Assembly (NCBI GenBank): GCA_032988165.1
Contig: JANTQF010000083.1
Span: 59,230 to 123,229, forward strand
Direction of reading: 5' to 3'
Source of the DNA: Emmonsiellopsis sp. PD_33
Lineage: Eukaryota; Ascomycota; Eurotiomycetes; Onygenales; Ajellomycetaceae
DNA length: 64,000 nt
Positions 24,531-34,766 of this stretch are shown piece after piece. Each line of letters starts with the position of its first letter. Positions within the stretch are counted from its first letter, which is position 1. Both the position numbers and the translations under genes were made by a program. The notes beneath the pieces are model-generated. The model was not told where the DNA came from. It worked only from the letters and a program-made list of their open reading frames with translations, and did no database searches.

Positions 24531-24841
24531 TATAAGAGATTATAGTGTAGGTAGATGAAAGAAAAGAGGAGATGTTCAATTAATTCTACTATTTAAGAGG
24601 GTGAATTTCACTGCTATTTATAATTCCTTAGTATGTGATAGCTGGAGATTGCAAAAATGAGAAAATCTAGCAAAATAGGTGTAGAAAACCACTGAAATGA
24701 TCAGAAGATATCACTATATGAGAAAAATAGAGGAAAAATCTATATATCTAAAAATGAAAGACAGTGAGCATGAGGATTGAATGTGTGTAATCCTTCAGAG
24801 GTCTGAGCATTCAATAGTGTGCCACCCCCCATATTCTCACA
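24531..24841 (-). repeat. 5' LTR of the copia element (right copy)
   Basis: 311 bp, plus-strand start TATAAGAG and end TATTCTCACA. On the minus strand this is the upstream LTR and would carry the promoter. It differs from the left copy by scattered C/T and G/A changes and has no obvious insertions or deletions. Confidence 0.93.
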
Positions 24842-24846
24842 CTTTC

Positions 24847-26492
24847 TGACCTGTCCACGCCAGAAGGGCCGCTAAGCCCAATGCGGGTTTATCCGGTCAC
24901 CGCCCGGCGCCCAGGGTACGGCCGGTACGGTACGGTACGGTATGATAAGCGGGAAGGGCGGGGCCCGGGGGGTGATTGGTGGAGCCCGATCCGGGTGGGG
25001 CCTGCAACAACCTTAAGCCAGCCTCGCTCTCTCAACTTCTCAAGTTCTCACCCAACCTCCTTGGCCTGGCAAGTTGTTGGCATCCAGACCGAACCTCATT
25101 GGTCTTGGTTTGTGCCGGACGCCGCCACGTTCTGCTTCCTCGCCATACCATGACGGAAGATTCTTAATTATTCACGGATGGTGGCAGGAATACCACCCCG
25201 CTATGCGATGACGGAATCCTGTGATACGAGGGACAGGCTACAGCTCTCACCACCCCCGACCGCCCAGGAATTGCAGATTCCAGTTGGTGGCGCTCAACAA
25301 GCATCCCAGCGCTTTTCCCGGCTACTGACCAGAGTGGGACAATCCCGGCAGCAGAAGCGGTGATCAGGTCCTTTGATGCTTTCGCTGGCGAGTCTTCAAC
25401 ACGAGGTCTGCCTGGCATCGAAAGACATCGAATACATAGTAATGGTGATGGGGAAGTTGGCCATTCCCAATGCTCGTCACGCAAGACTCCGAGTCTGTTA
25501 CCAATCTTACGACAGAGTAGTCAATCAAAGAGACCATCGATGGTGATCCGCGATTTTGTTCAAATACCGGTTCAGCTTTGCAGCTTGTCATAAGGCCTCC
25601 ATCCATCCTCCGCCACGTCCATCCCCCGAACACTTCCAACGCTGGTGCTGCCTACGCCAAGATTCATCCACCCTATGGATGCTGTGCGACATGCACTCTT
25701 TTTATCCAAGATTTACGGATACAGCTCTCGCACTCTGCTTCTCCCACGGTTTGAATTCAGTCTCTAGCTTTTTAAGAATCAACTTACAACCACTTTGCTC
25801 CTAACTGTCAAAACCGTCAAATACATCTGGTTCCTCCCATTCGGCTAGCGTATTCGCTGATTGGGTAATAACCGTAATATCCCGTGGCGATTCGAACCAA
25901 ACATGGATCTCTTGTTTTTTCGTTCAAGGCCCATGGCCAGGGATCTGCCTGCTAGTGCCTGATCACAAAAACTCGAGCTTCGTGCCACGCCCATCAGCAT
26001 GCTAGCCCAGCCTGGCTACCATGGATTGGCGAGCCCCTCATCAGCCGAGAGCTAAAAACAGAATGGAACATTGCAACTGTGCGCAGTAGAACGAGCGTTT
26101 AGTGCTTGAACAGCCTCTCGGTCGTCCTGGAGACAGATTCTAGCGGAAATATGGGTGCTATTCCTATTAGCGTCCTGGTAAGTTAGTTACCTAGCTCCTC
26201 GCTGCCATTTAACTACATCCCATTGCCCTCACATTTGCGCTGGACCCGGAGCTCCCTGCTCTCTGTCTCTCCCGCTCCTCTCCTGCACCGTCGCCTTTTC
26301 TCAATCCTCACAAGGCGTGAATTATAATATCAAATATCTCGCAACCATCTACTCTCCTCCAACCCCCCCCCCCAAATTCCCTACACCTTCCTTTGGTGAT
26401 TATCCAGTCGGTTTGGCTTTCGCCATCAACGGCAACAGCTCAGGCTGTCTAGCTGGCTTGCCCTGCCTCGCCTCTACTGAACTGCCATCACT
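24847..26492. other. Intergenic region between the LTR element and the GPI-protein gene
   Basis: No gene supported. Ordinary CpG-containing sequence resumes at once after the target duplication. A GGTAC repeat lies near 24915-24944. From 26210 to 26480 the plus strand is pyrimidine-rich with a C11 run (26363-26373), probably promoter and 5' leader of the next gene. Confidence 0.55.
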
Positions 26493-28413
26493 ATGAAGCT
26501 ACTCAGATCAGCCTTTGTCTGGGGCTGTACTTGTATAGTCCAAGGATATGCTCAGGGTGGCCACGATGGCCTCCTTGAAATAGGACTAACTGTTGGGGGG
26601 AATGCCGGGGGAGTTACCACTGTCACCAAAATAATTACACAACCGCCACAGGGCACCCAGGCCCCAGGTGCTCCGGGCGGGACTGTAACCACCACCGTCT
26701 GGGCCTCTCGTCGTCCAGCTCTGATAGATATCGATGCGGCGATCATCCTCGGTTGGTGTCACGTAAGAAGTCTCCAGCCCATGGCCCTTGATCTCGTCTT
26801 CATCCTATTGACACCCAATCTAGGAACATCACTACCCAACGGCTAGCCCACCAGTAACTGTCACAGTCACAGATACAGTGACAGAGAGTTTTACAGAGAC
26901 CGACACCATCACCATTCCGAATACTATAACAGTTCCCAATACCATAACCATCACCGATGAGGATACTCTCACGGTCCCCGTCACGATCACTGATGAGAAT
27001 ACAATTACAGTCCCCATCACTGAAGTGGTCACTCTTCCCGCATCAACCACCACAACCGTTATAACTCTTCCAGGAGCCACGGAAACTGTAACCACAACTC
27101 TCCCCGCAAGTACAATCACCCTATCTGGATCTACAGTCACCATCCCAGCTTCCACTATAGTGACGACCACAACTGCGCCCGGCGAAATCATTACAACGAC
27201 AGTGACTCTTCCCGGCAGCACCGCAACCGTGACGCGGACCGGAGATGGTACTACTGGCACTATTACAAATACCGTCACGAATAGTATTACGCTCTGCCCG
27301 ACGCGTACATTGAATCCTACGTTTACACCCGTTGCTCCAGTCCCTGATAATTATCTATGGGGCTGTCCTCCTGGCAAGTTGTGTATTCCGAACCGCAACG
27401 AAGCAGATGGGGATTGCAACTTTGAAGTCGGTCGCCCTGCAGACACTTTCTACTGCAGCCCGCAGGAATGTCACGATAGCCCACCTCTCCGAGAATTCGA
27501 GTACTGGGGACCAGTTGACTCTGACGAAGTTGGCAAATTCACCGTCTCGCCCCATTATTTTAATCTCGATCCTCGCGCATTTGGACTTGACTACAGTATT
27601 TTCCAGTTCGCAAATTCGACGGATTATGAGGAATCTCACAATTCATCTTCATACAGGATAGGCCTGGATCTACAAGGAAGGCAGGTTCCTGGTGATGATC
27701 ACCTACCCAGCGGATGTTATGAGGACTGCAACGCCCCCAACTTAGAACACTCGTATATCGGAAAAGACCCCGAGATACTTTGTGCTACAGATTCAGTTTT
27801 CCTGGCTACCCTGGCACGGTGCGAGGATTGCGTTGCCATTAAGGCTGGAGTGGATGACCCCAAACCGGTAATAAGTGTCCAGATTCCCGATTTTGTGAAC
27901 ATTTTGGACTTTTGTGAAGTCAGTTCACCACCAGATGAAACAACTGCTCCCCCAGTTCAAACATCTACCGAAGGTCCCCCCGAAGAAACAACCACTGAAC
28001 CTCCCCCTGAAACAACCACTACTGAGCCTCCTCCTGAAGAGACTTCCAACTCCGCACCCAATGACCCCACAGAGTCTGTTTCCCCCACTGCGACGGGAGG
28101 CGAGGGCACTGGCCCCCCTACTCAAACCACAGATGGACCAGGTGGGAGTCCGACAGAAACAGGAGGACCTGGAGAATCCGACTCCTCATCTCCCACCTCA
28201 ACAAATGGCGGAAATCCGCCAGATCAAACCAGAACCTCCCGACCAACCCGAACCACGGGAGGCCCGGGAGCAACAGGAAGCACAGACATCCCTATCCCCA
28301 GCCAAACACCGCCAATTAATTTCCCAGGAGCTGCAAACATAATTAGCCCCTCATCCTCCAAATTCCTCCCAACCGCCTGGGCGGCAGTAGCACTTGTTCT
28401 CGCATTGATTTGA
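26493..28413 (+). CDS. GPI-anchored Thr-rich cell-surface protein with a conserved Cys domain
   Basis: Exons 26493-26762 and 26824-28413 (61-nt intron, GTAAGA to CTAG) give 619 aa. Residues 1-21 form a signal peptide (MKLLRSAFVWGCTCIVQGYAQ). Residues 98-245 are Thr/Val-rich with short repeats such as TITIPNT, TITVPNT, TVTLPGS, expected to be heavily O-glycosylated. A Cys-containing region (about 248-455) starts LCPTRTLNPTF and holds WGCPPGKLC, CNFEVGRPADTFYC and GCYEDCNAPN. A Pro/Thr/Ser/Gly-rich stalk follows (about 456-595). The C-terminus FLPTAWAAVALVLALI is a typical GPI-attachment signal. I do not know a function; a cell-wall or surface role is inferred from the architecture. The exact donor of intron 1 is the weakest point. 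Confidence 0.82.
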
Positions 28414-29618
28414 GATCCCTCATCCCGCGCTAAGAATACGCGCTTCGACTGCTGCTCTTTCTTTTTCACCTTTTCTTCCGACATATTCGATCTACGATGG
28501 CATGGACATTATAATATGGGAACCACGATTTTTTTTTTTCCTTTGCACATTGGTATAATATGGATTTAAAATAATGTTTTGTTTTGGCCCTCTCCGGCCT
28601 ATTGTTGATTCCCCTTTCCCTCCATCCCGACTCGTACATTCCTTCATCAAACCCATCCCCCTTTCCCGCTACCCTAACACCCCTAAATTTTACTATACGA
28701 TTGCACGCCCCTTCACGATAACCAAATACCCCTGTGTGGCAAACATGGCGTTCCGTTCCCTGGTAGCTCGGGTATACCAACTATTGATTCTCTCCTTGAC
28801 TAGAATAATATACGGCAGGATATGATAGACATTTGTCGGTGTTATTGCAATATCGCTTAAAGCAGTGACCTATATTTAAAATCAACCTAATATCCCGCTG
28901 TATGTATGTACTTCACCTCCGGGCTCAAAGAAAATATGCCCTTAAAATTAGGGGTTTGCAGCTTAATATAATAAATTCGAACTGGCCTACTTTTAGCCGC
29001 ATATTACCCTTGAAATGCAGGTCAGATGACGGCACACAAAGATCCCGTAAATATACATATGCCAGGGGCAACGGAATGAATGAGTCAATTAAGACCATGG
29101 AAGGCCAGATCGGGCCTATTCATATATTGCATTGATCTTGCACCGGCTGCGGTCGCGGATATGTATGTACGTACGAGCATGTTGAAGTGACGCGCCTAGA
29201 ACAGGGGGGTATATTAGCCATCGAATATACCTTGTCGTCCCATTTAGCTCGTCGCTCCCAGTTCCGTTTCTGTCAATCATTGATCGTCTGTTTCATCCTT
29301 GTGCCGAATTATCATCGGGGATCATTTGTATTATTGGGATGGAGATCGATGTTATTATTCACCAGCGTTATAGGCGATGGTGTAACGATGGATCGTAAGC
29401 GTAAGCGTTAGGATGAAATATGTATTTTCGAGCCTTCCAGGAGAATATTGCCCATATAAATCCCGTAAGCTCCCGCTCTAGAAAAACTATATAAATCTTC
29501 CAAGGTTGTTACGTTGTAAGGAATATAGGGGGAAATGGAATTTCAATGAACTTCTTATCGGTTCTTTACATATCTAAACAATTAAGTAGATGCGTGGACT
29601 AGGTACATCTCACTGGTA
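28414..29618. other. Intergenic region between convergent genes
   Basis: No gene supported. It holds the 3' regions of the GPI-protein gene and DBP6, with AT-rich patches (TTATTGCAATATCGC, TATATTTAAAATC) and only short, unrecognisable frames. Confidence 0.55.
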
Positions 29619-32150
29619 CTATTGATCCGTTGGCCTCTCCAGTTTTCTCTGCTTCTTGCTCTCCTCCGTAACCTCTGCTTCCAATTCACGAAGAGCCTTC
29701 GAATATCTTTCCTGGAGATCCGAATCCTGATCGTCGATTTTGATAGTCACCTTCTCAATGTCCTTAGCCCTGGTGACAGTGGTTTCTTGACATTTCACAA
29801 TCTCGTTGGCAAACCATCTGCCCTCCCTATGGGTAACCAGTGTCCAGGCAGATCCTGATCGACCGGCACGTGCCGTACGACCAACGCGATGGATATATGA
29901 TGTTAGGCTGGTGGGGACGTCGTAGCTGACAACGTGGCTCAGAGAAGGGAGGTCAAGGCCACGGGATGCACGGTCCGTCGCAATGACAATCGAGATTTTG
30001 CCATTGCGATATGCAGAAAGAGTCTTGCGGGATGTGCTGGACTTGGACTTGGTCAACGTTCCAATGCGCCTGGCAAGGCTGGGTTCCATGAGCGCAAGCA
30101 AACGAGCAAGCCTGGACGCCGATTCCGAGGATTTTGTAAAGACAAGAACAGAGGATGTAGGCGGCAAAGAAGGTTTAAATTTGTGGCTGTCGGTGGTTGA
30201 GTCCTCAGAGTCGTCAGAGGATGATGATTCATCGGATGAACTGTCATCTGCCGAGTCTGAAGAGCTTGTTGAATCCGAGTCCGATGTTTCTGAATGGGCA
30301 TGCTGTTTCCGTAATGGCTTTGGATTTCCACCGCGAACTAATTTGAAACGGGAAAGGAGCGAAAGGAGATACAGAGGCTTGTCAGCGCCATCTCCTACTG
30401 GCACGAACATTTCACATAGATTGGGCGGAAGAACAAATCCGGTGTCGTCTCTTTCGTGATCCTTTTCGGGGGTCCCTTGCGACACTTCCGCAGCGTCATT
30501 AGTTACAACGTTTTCAGGGACGACAAGTTTCGGGTTTTGCAGCCTTAGGGAGTTTAGTTTGGCGATATCTCTCGTCATCGTCGCGCTGAGTATGATCTTT
30601 CGGAGTTGAGATTTCTTGGTAGAGTACCCGAGGTCACGTACTATCTTTGTAGCTTTACCGCTAGATGGGGCCTTTGCGGCCTCCAACGCAGGGACAACAA
30701 TCTCAACCCATTCTTGGAAACTTTCATTGAGTAATCGGTCGGCTTCATCGACAACCAACCACTGTAAATATTCCAGAGTGAACCCCTTTGTAGATCGTAT
30801 ATGATCCACCAGGCGCCCTGGGGTACATATTAATATGTCAATGTTGGGAGATGGCGTTGAAACATGGCCAGGGAAGGAGGTCTGGGACCGTTCGGCTTCC
30901 GAGATATATTCTTGGAGGCTGAACGATGCCCAATCATCCGCTGATAAGGGCTGCGTCTCTCGTGTTTGGTATGTAGAGGGATCATATACTTGGTCGTATC
31001 TCATCAAAAGTGCCTGCTCTTCCTTTAGCGACGTTGTACCGACAGCAGTACCGATGCGAAGACCGGATCCGGTGGCACAAAGCTCACATGCCTCACGAGC
31101 CTGTTTAACCAGTTCTCTCGTAGGCACAACTACCAGCCCTCGTAATCTCGACACAAGCGATGGTTTGATACTTGACACCATTGGAAGCGCATATGCTAGC
31201 GTTTTCCCAGATCCCGTAGCCGCCGATATGCAAATGTCTCCAGAATGGGCATCCTCGCCACTGGCAAGTAACTGTAAAATAGCGGACTGGATAGGGAAGG
31301 CTTGCTTATAGCCACGCTTTTGAAGAACCGAAACAAGATTGGCGTTGATGCCCAGCTCAGCAAAGTTTTGGCGTGACGAAGAAGGAACAGCGAAAGGTTC
31401 TGTGAGCCAGGATGGAAGAGTCGAGTATGTCGGTTGCTCTGTATCCTGAGGGGCTGGAGCCGGTTGAGGTAAAGGTTCGAGACCATGAGTTGGGATGTCC
31501 TCGACTTGGCTCTCTGCAACGACCGAGTCAGACGTTGCATGGTTGGTGAGGGAAGTCGACTGAGCGGTAGATTTAGACTTCTCATACTTCGACAGAATCC
31601 TAGCATGTTTTTCCGAGCTGGATTTGGCCAACGTGCTGTCCTCTGGGCCATCGGCATTCGCCAACCTGCGCTTTTTTTTTTTCTCCGGCGCCTTGGTGTT
31701 TCCATCAAGATCTGTCTTTTGACCCTGTACGCCTATTGAAGCCGGAGATTTCTCAACTGACGTGCGAGATGCTGATACCCCACGTCCATTGGACCCTGAT
31801 TGTACCTTGTCCGTCTGAAGCGTCTGATTCGGGATGGCTGAGGGGTTCTGCTTTTTTGGCGTCGGCGGAGAAACACTGCTTTCGTTTTTCGAACGGGCAC
31901 TCGGATCTGTTTCGCGTCTCTTTCGCGAATCGCTTTGAGGGTATACAACTGGGTTATCACCCGTCTTCTCTTGGCCCTCACGCTTCCTCGCCTTCTTTGC
32001 TGGTGTTGTTGGAGGGGACGAGGCATGTTGGGGCGTTTCTAGTTTTCTTTTGCGCTTTTCGGAGCGAGCAGGCGAGTCCAAAGTGTCAGCCGGTTTTGAA
32101 GAAACATGGTTGCTCGGCGGAACATAGCGAGAGTAAAACGAGGCCGCCAT
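29619..32150 (-). CDS. dbp6: ATP-dependent DEAD-box RNA helicase DBP6
   Basis: A single exon of 843 aa with ATG at 32150. DBP6 acts in early assembly of the 60S ribosomal subunit in the nucleolus. The helicase core starts near residue 262; motif I ATGSGKT is at 311-317, PTREL near 343, TPGR near 443, DEAD at 468-471, SAT at 522-524, and HRVGRTAR at 754-761. The N-terminal 250 residues are Lys/Ser/Pro-rich with several basic clusters (nuclear/nucleolar targeting). Between the RecA lobes (about 618-656) sits a run of Ser and Asp residues, an acidic insertion. The helicase core resembles yeast Dbp6 more than other DEAD-box families (FAELGINANLVSVLQKRGYK). It is divergent from gpi3 with only 272 bp between the start codons. 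Confidence 0.9.
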   Translation of the reverse strand: MAASFYSRYVPPSNHVSSKPADTLDSPARSEKRKRKLETPQHASSPPTTPAKKARKREGQEKTGDNPVVYPQSDSRKRRETDPSARSKNESSVSPPTPKKQNPSAIPNQTLQTDKVQSGSNGRGVSASRTSVEKSPASIGVQGQKTDLDGNTKAPEKKKKRRLANADGPEDSTLAKSSSEKHARILSKYEKSKSTAQSTSLTNHATSDSVVAESQVEDIPTHGLEPLPQPAPAPQDTEQPTYSTLPSWLTEPFAVPSSSRQNFAELGINANLVSVLQKRGYKQAFPIQSAILQLLASGEDAHSGDICISAATGSGKTLAYALPMVSSIKPSLVSRLRGLVVVPTRELVKQAREACELCATGSGLRIGTAVGTTSLKEEQALLMRYDQVYDPSTYQTRETQPLSADDWASFSLQEYISEAERSQTSFPGHVSTPSPNIDILICTPGRLVDHIRSTKGFTLEYLQWLVVDEADRLLNESFQEWVEIVVPALEAAKAPSSGKATKIVRDLGYSTKKSQLRKIILSATMTRDIAKLNSLRLQNPKLVVPENVVTNDAAEVSQGTPEKDHERDDTGFVLPPNLCEMFVPVGDGADKPLYLLSLLSRFKLVRGGNPKPLRKQHAHSETSDSDSTSSSDSADDSSSDESSSSDDSEDSTTDSHKFKPSLPPTSSVLVFTKSSESASRLARLLALMEPSLARRIGTLTKSKSSTSRKTLSAYRNGKISIVIATDRASRGLDLPSLSHVVSYDVPTSLTSYIHRVGRTARAGRSGSAWTLVTHREGRWFANEIVKCQETTVTRAKDIEKVTIKIDDQDSDLQERYSKALRELEAEVTEESKKQRKLERPTDQ

Positions 32151-32422
32151 AGTATCGTCTTGGGGCGTCCACTCGGGTGGTGAAGCGTGAGGTTGAACTC
32201 AGAGCTGCGACGGGCGAGAAAATTAATTACTGGATGGCGGCAGAAAACTCACCGCCTTGGCTCTCCTTGCGCTGGTGTGGCTTTCGACGACAACCATCCT
32301 CAACGCCCACCACCCCCAGTCCTTTGCACCCCCCTCGTCTGTGTGTTCTGGGATACAGAGGCCATTCTACAAACCATGAATGATGTGGATGTGTGGCAGA
32401 GAAGTCTGTCAACTTCGCCAAA
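32151..32422. promoter_or_regulatory. Compact divergent promoter of dbp6 and gpi3
   Basis: 272 bp between two start codons on opposite strands. No TATA box is obvious, and the sequence has pyrimidine-rich patches (CCACCACCCCCAG). The space is so short that both genes almost certainly share promoter elements and nucleosome-free DNA. Confidence 0.6.
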
Positions 32423-34171
32423 ATGCCATACAACATTGCGTGAGCTCCGCCTCTCCCACACCCCCCTGAAGCAGCCGTCTAGCTAACACGCCCATAGCAT
32501 GATCAGTGACTTCTTCTTCCCCCAGCCTGGTGCGTTTGAGTCCCTGTTTCTGTGGCGAATATCTGAGCGCCTGGCTAAGTAATTCTAGGCGGAGTTGAAA
32601 GTCACATCTACCAGCTGTCGTCGGTCAGTTTTATCCCCTCCGTGGATGTGGCATACTTTACTCACTGGCGTTTAGAAACTGATAGACAGAGGCCACAAAG
32701 TCATAATTGTCACGCATGCATACAAGGGACGAACCGGCGTACGATACCTCACAAATGGACTTAAAGTCTACCATGTTCCCTTCTTGGTCATCTACCGCGA
32801 ATCGACTATGCCCACCGTATTCTCCTTCTTCCCCATTTTCCGCAACATTATAATACGCGAGCAAATCGAGATAGTCCATGGCCACCAGAGTCTCAGCAGC
32901 TTCTGTCACGAGGCTATACTTCATGCGCGCACTATGGGCTTACGCACGGTTTTCACCGACCATTCCTTGTTTGGTTTCGCTGATGCCGGTTCGATCCTTA
33001 CGAACAAGCTTCTGAAGTTCACTCTAAGCGACGTTGATCATGTTATCTGCGTGAGCCATACATGGTAGGCTTATATCTAGTTGTTTAGACTTGAAGGGGG
33101 GGCTAGGATGCTAATATTTTTTATAGCAAGGAGAATACAGTTCTTCGGGCCTCTCTTGACCCCCTGATGGTATCTGTTATCCCAAATGCGGTAGTCGCGG
33201 AGAATTTCCGACCCCTTTCATATGCACCCAATGCAAACGATCAGCCATCTAGAAGTCTACCGGATTCCGTAGTAGCGCCGCGGCCCCAGTTAGGCCCGGA
33301 CGACACGATAACAATCGTCGTCATATCGCGACTTTTCTACAACAAGGGAACAGATCTGCTGATTGCAGCAATACCACGGATTTTGGCATCGCATTCCAAT
33401 GTGCGCTTCATTATCGCTGGCTCCGGGCCCAAGGCGATTGATCTGGAACAAATGCTAGAAAGGCGGGTGCTTCAGGACAAGGTGGACTTCCTTGGGGCTG
33501 TTCGCCATGAAGAGGTGCGCGACGTTATGGTACGGGGGCATATCTACCTTCATCCGAGTTTGACCGAAGCATTTGGAACCGTGATCGTGGAGGCTGCTAG
33601 CTGTGGGCTCTACGTGGTTTGTACTCGTGTTGGAGGTATCCCAGAAGTGTTGCCTCAACATATGACGACCTTTGCAAAGCCGGAAGAGGATGATCTAGTG
33701 CAAGCGACTGGAAAAGCGATCGCCGCTCTTCGCTCAAACCGAGTGCGCACAGACAAGTTTCATGACCAAGTCCGGATGATGTATTCCTGGACAGATGTTG
33801 CGCGACGAACAGAACGCGTTTATGATGGGATTTGTGGTGCTATCAGTGAGCAGGAATTTTATGGCTATTTCCCCGGGGAAGGCTGGACCGCAACAAGGGG
33901 TCGGATACATAGCTTTGCTTTGATCGACCGGCTAAAACGGTACTACGGATGTGGTATATGGGCTGGCAAGCTGTTTTGTTTGTGTGTCGTGATCGACTTT
34001 CTTCTTTATGTTTTCCTGGAGATATGGATGCCCCGGAGCAACATTGATATTGCTAGAAGCTGGCCCAGGAAGACGTTTACGGGCGACCTTGACGAACCTC
34101 ACGGCGTTAACTCCTCGTCCCGTCACCGAGACCCGAGGGGCCGAACGTCTCAGCAAAGTCGAATGTTTTAA
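32423..34171 (+). CDS. gpi3: Phosphatidylinositol N-acetylglucosaminyltransferase catalytic subunit (PIG-A/GPI3)
   Basis: Five exons: 32423-32439 (17 nt), 32498-32529 (32 nt), 32589-32623 (35 nt), 32676-33064, 33127-34171, giving 505 aa. The enzyme transfers GlcNAc from UDP-GlcNAc to phosphatidylinositol on the cytosolic face of the ER, the first step of GPI-anchor synthesis. The joined N-terminus MPYNIAMISDFFFPQPGG then VESHIYQLSS is the family's hallmark. TDHSLFGFAD, ISRLFYNKGTDLL and the GT4 motif HPSLTEAFGTVIVEAASCG with the E-x7-E pair are all present. A hydrophobic segment near the end (LFCLCVVIDFLLYVFLEIWMP) is the expected membrane anchor. The three tiny first exons are supported by perfect frame continuity and CTAAC/CTAG-type splice signals. 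Confidence 0.95.
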
Positions 34172-34766
34172 CGGCATGCTTTAGGGATGGCCACTTATTG
34201 ATTAGAGGAGGTTGTTGGGTATTATCATGCAAATAGACTTGCCGGGATAAAATACCCACCTACCATGCGCTTCACTCCTGTTTGGCCGGTTGTTTAGCTC
34301 AGATTATTTGGCGTTTGGGGGTACATATTCCCTGGGGTACAGGCATAAACCGATATCTATTCCATTCTTAGATACTAGTACGAGCATATTTACGCCTAGA
34401 AGGAAGCCAGCATAAATAAAAGACTATAATATCTCTATAATCTGTTAATTTCACAGTGAAAGGAGTCAAACACTCCTAGGGACGGACAGTCCGAAAATGG
34501 TTTCACGCACGAACCATTTGCTCTATCTCGCCATGACAATCGGTCTGTAGATCAGGACATAGTACAAGTATATCAAACCCTAGAGCCGCCAGAAGGAACT
34601 CATTGTGAGGATGCAAAACACCAAGGAAATAATTATAACACTATAAGATCTATGGCAGGTAGTAAAAGGACGAAAGAAAACTAGATAAGAGTGGGTATAT
34701 GGCTATTCAAGAGAATAAATAGAAAAAGAAGGGACCTCATCCCCATCGTCTCTGTGGGATTGCGTC
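34172..34766. other. Intergenic region between convergent genes, with three consecutive hairpins
   Basis: No gene supported. Within it, 34461-34519 can form three adjacent stem-loops (see findings). The rest is AT-leaning 3' sequence of gpi3 and arl3. Confidence 0.5.

Larger units (their letters stand above)
19425..24841 (-). mobile_element. Complete but decayed Ty1/copia LTR retrotransposon, 5417 bp
   Basis: Two LTRs of equal length (311 bp) bound the element, and a perfect 5-bp target duplication CTTTC lies at 19420-19424 and 24842-24846. The orientation is minus: the primer site lies next to the 24.8-kb LTR and the polypurine tract next to the 19.4-kb LTR. Reverse-transcriptase and RNase H remnants in the order expected for copia (RT before RNase H on the minus strand) are found at 20760-20771 and 20089-20137. 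The interior has no long reading frame and by eye no CpG at all, so it is inactive. The length of about 5.4 kb fits Copia rather than Gypsy. Confidence 0.93.

Noticed and set aside
34440..34560. tRNA gene at the three-hairpin segment
   Set aside because: Stem-loops do not fold into a cloverleaf with a proper anticodon arm and T-loop on either strand; kept only as a structured-DNA finding.
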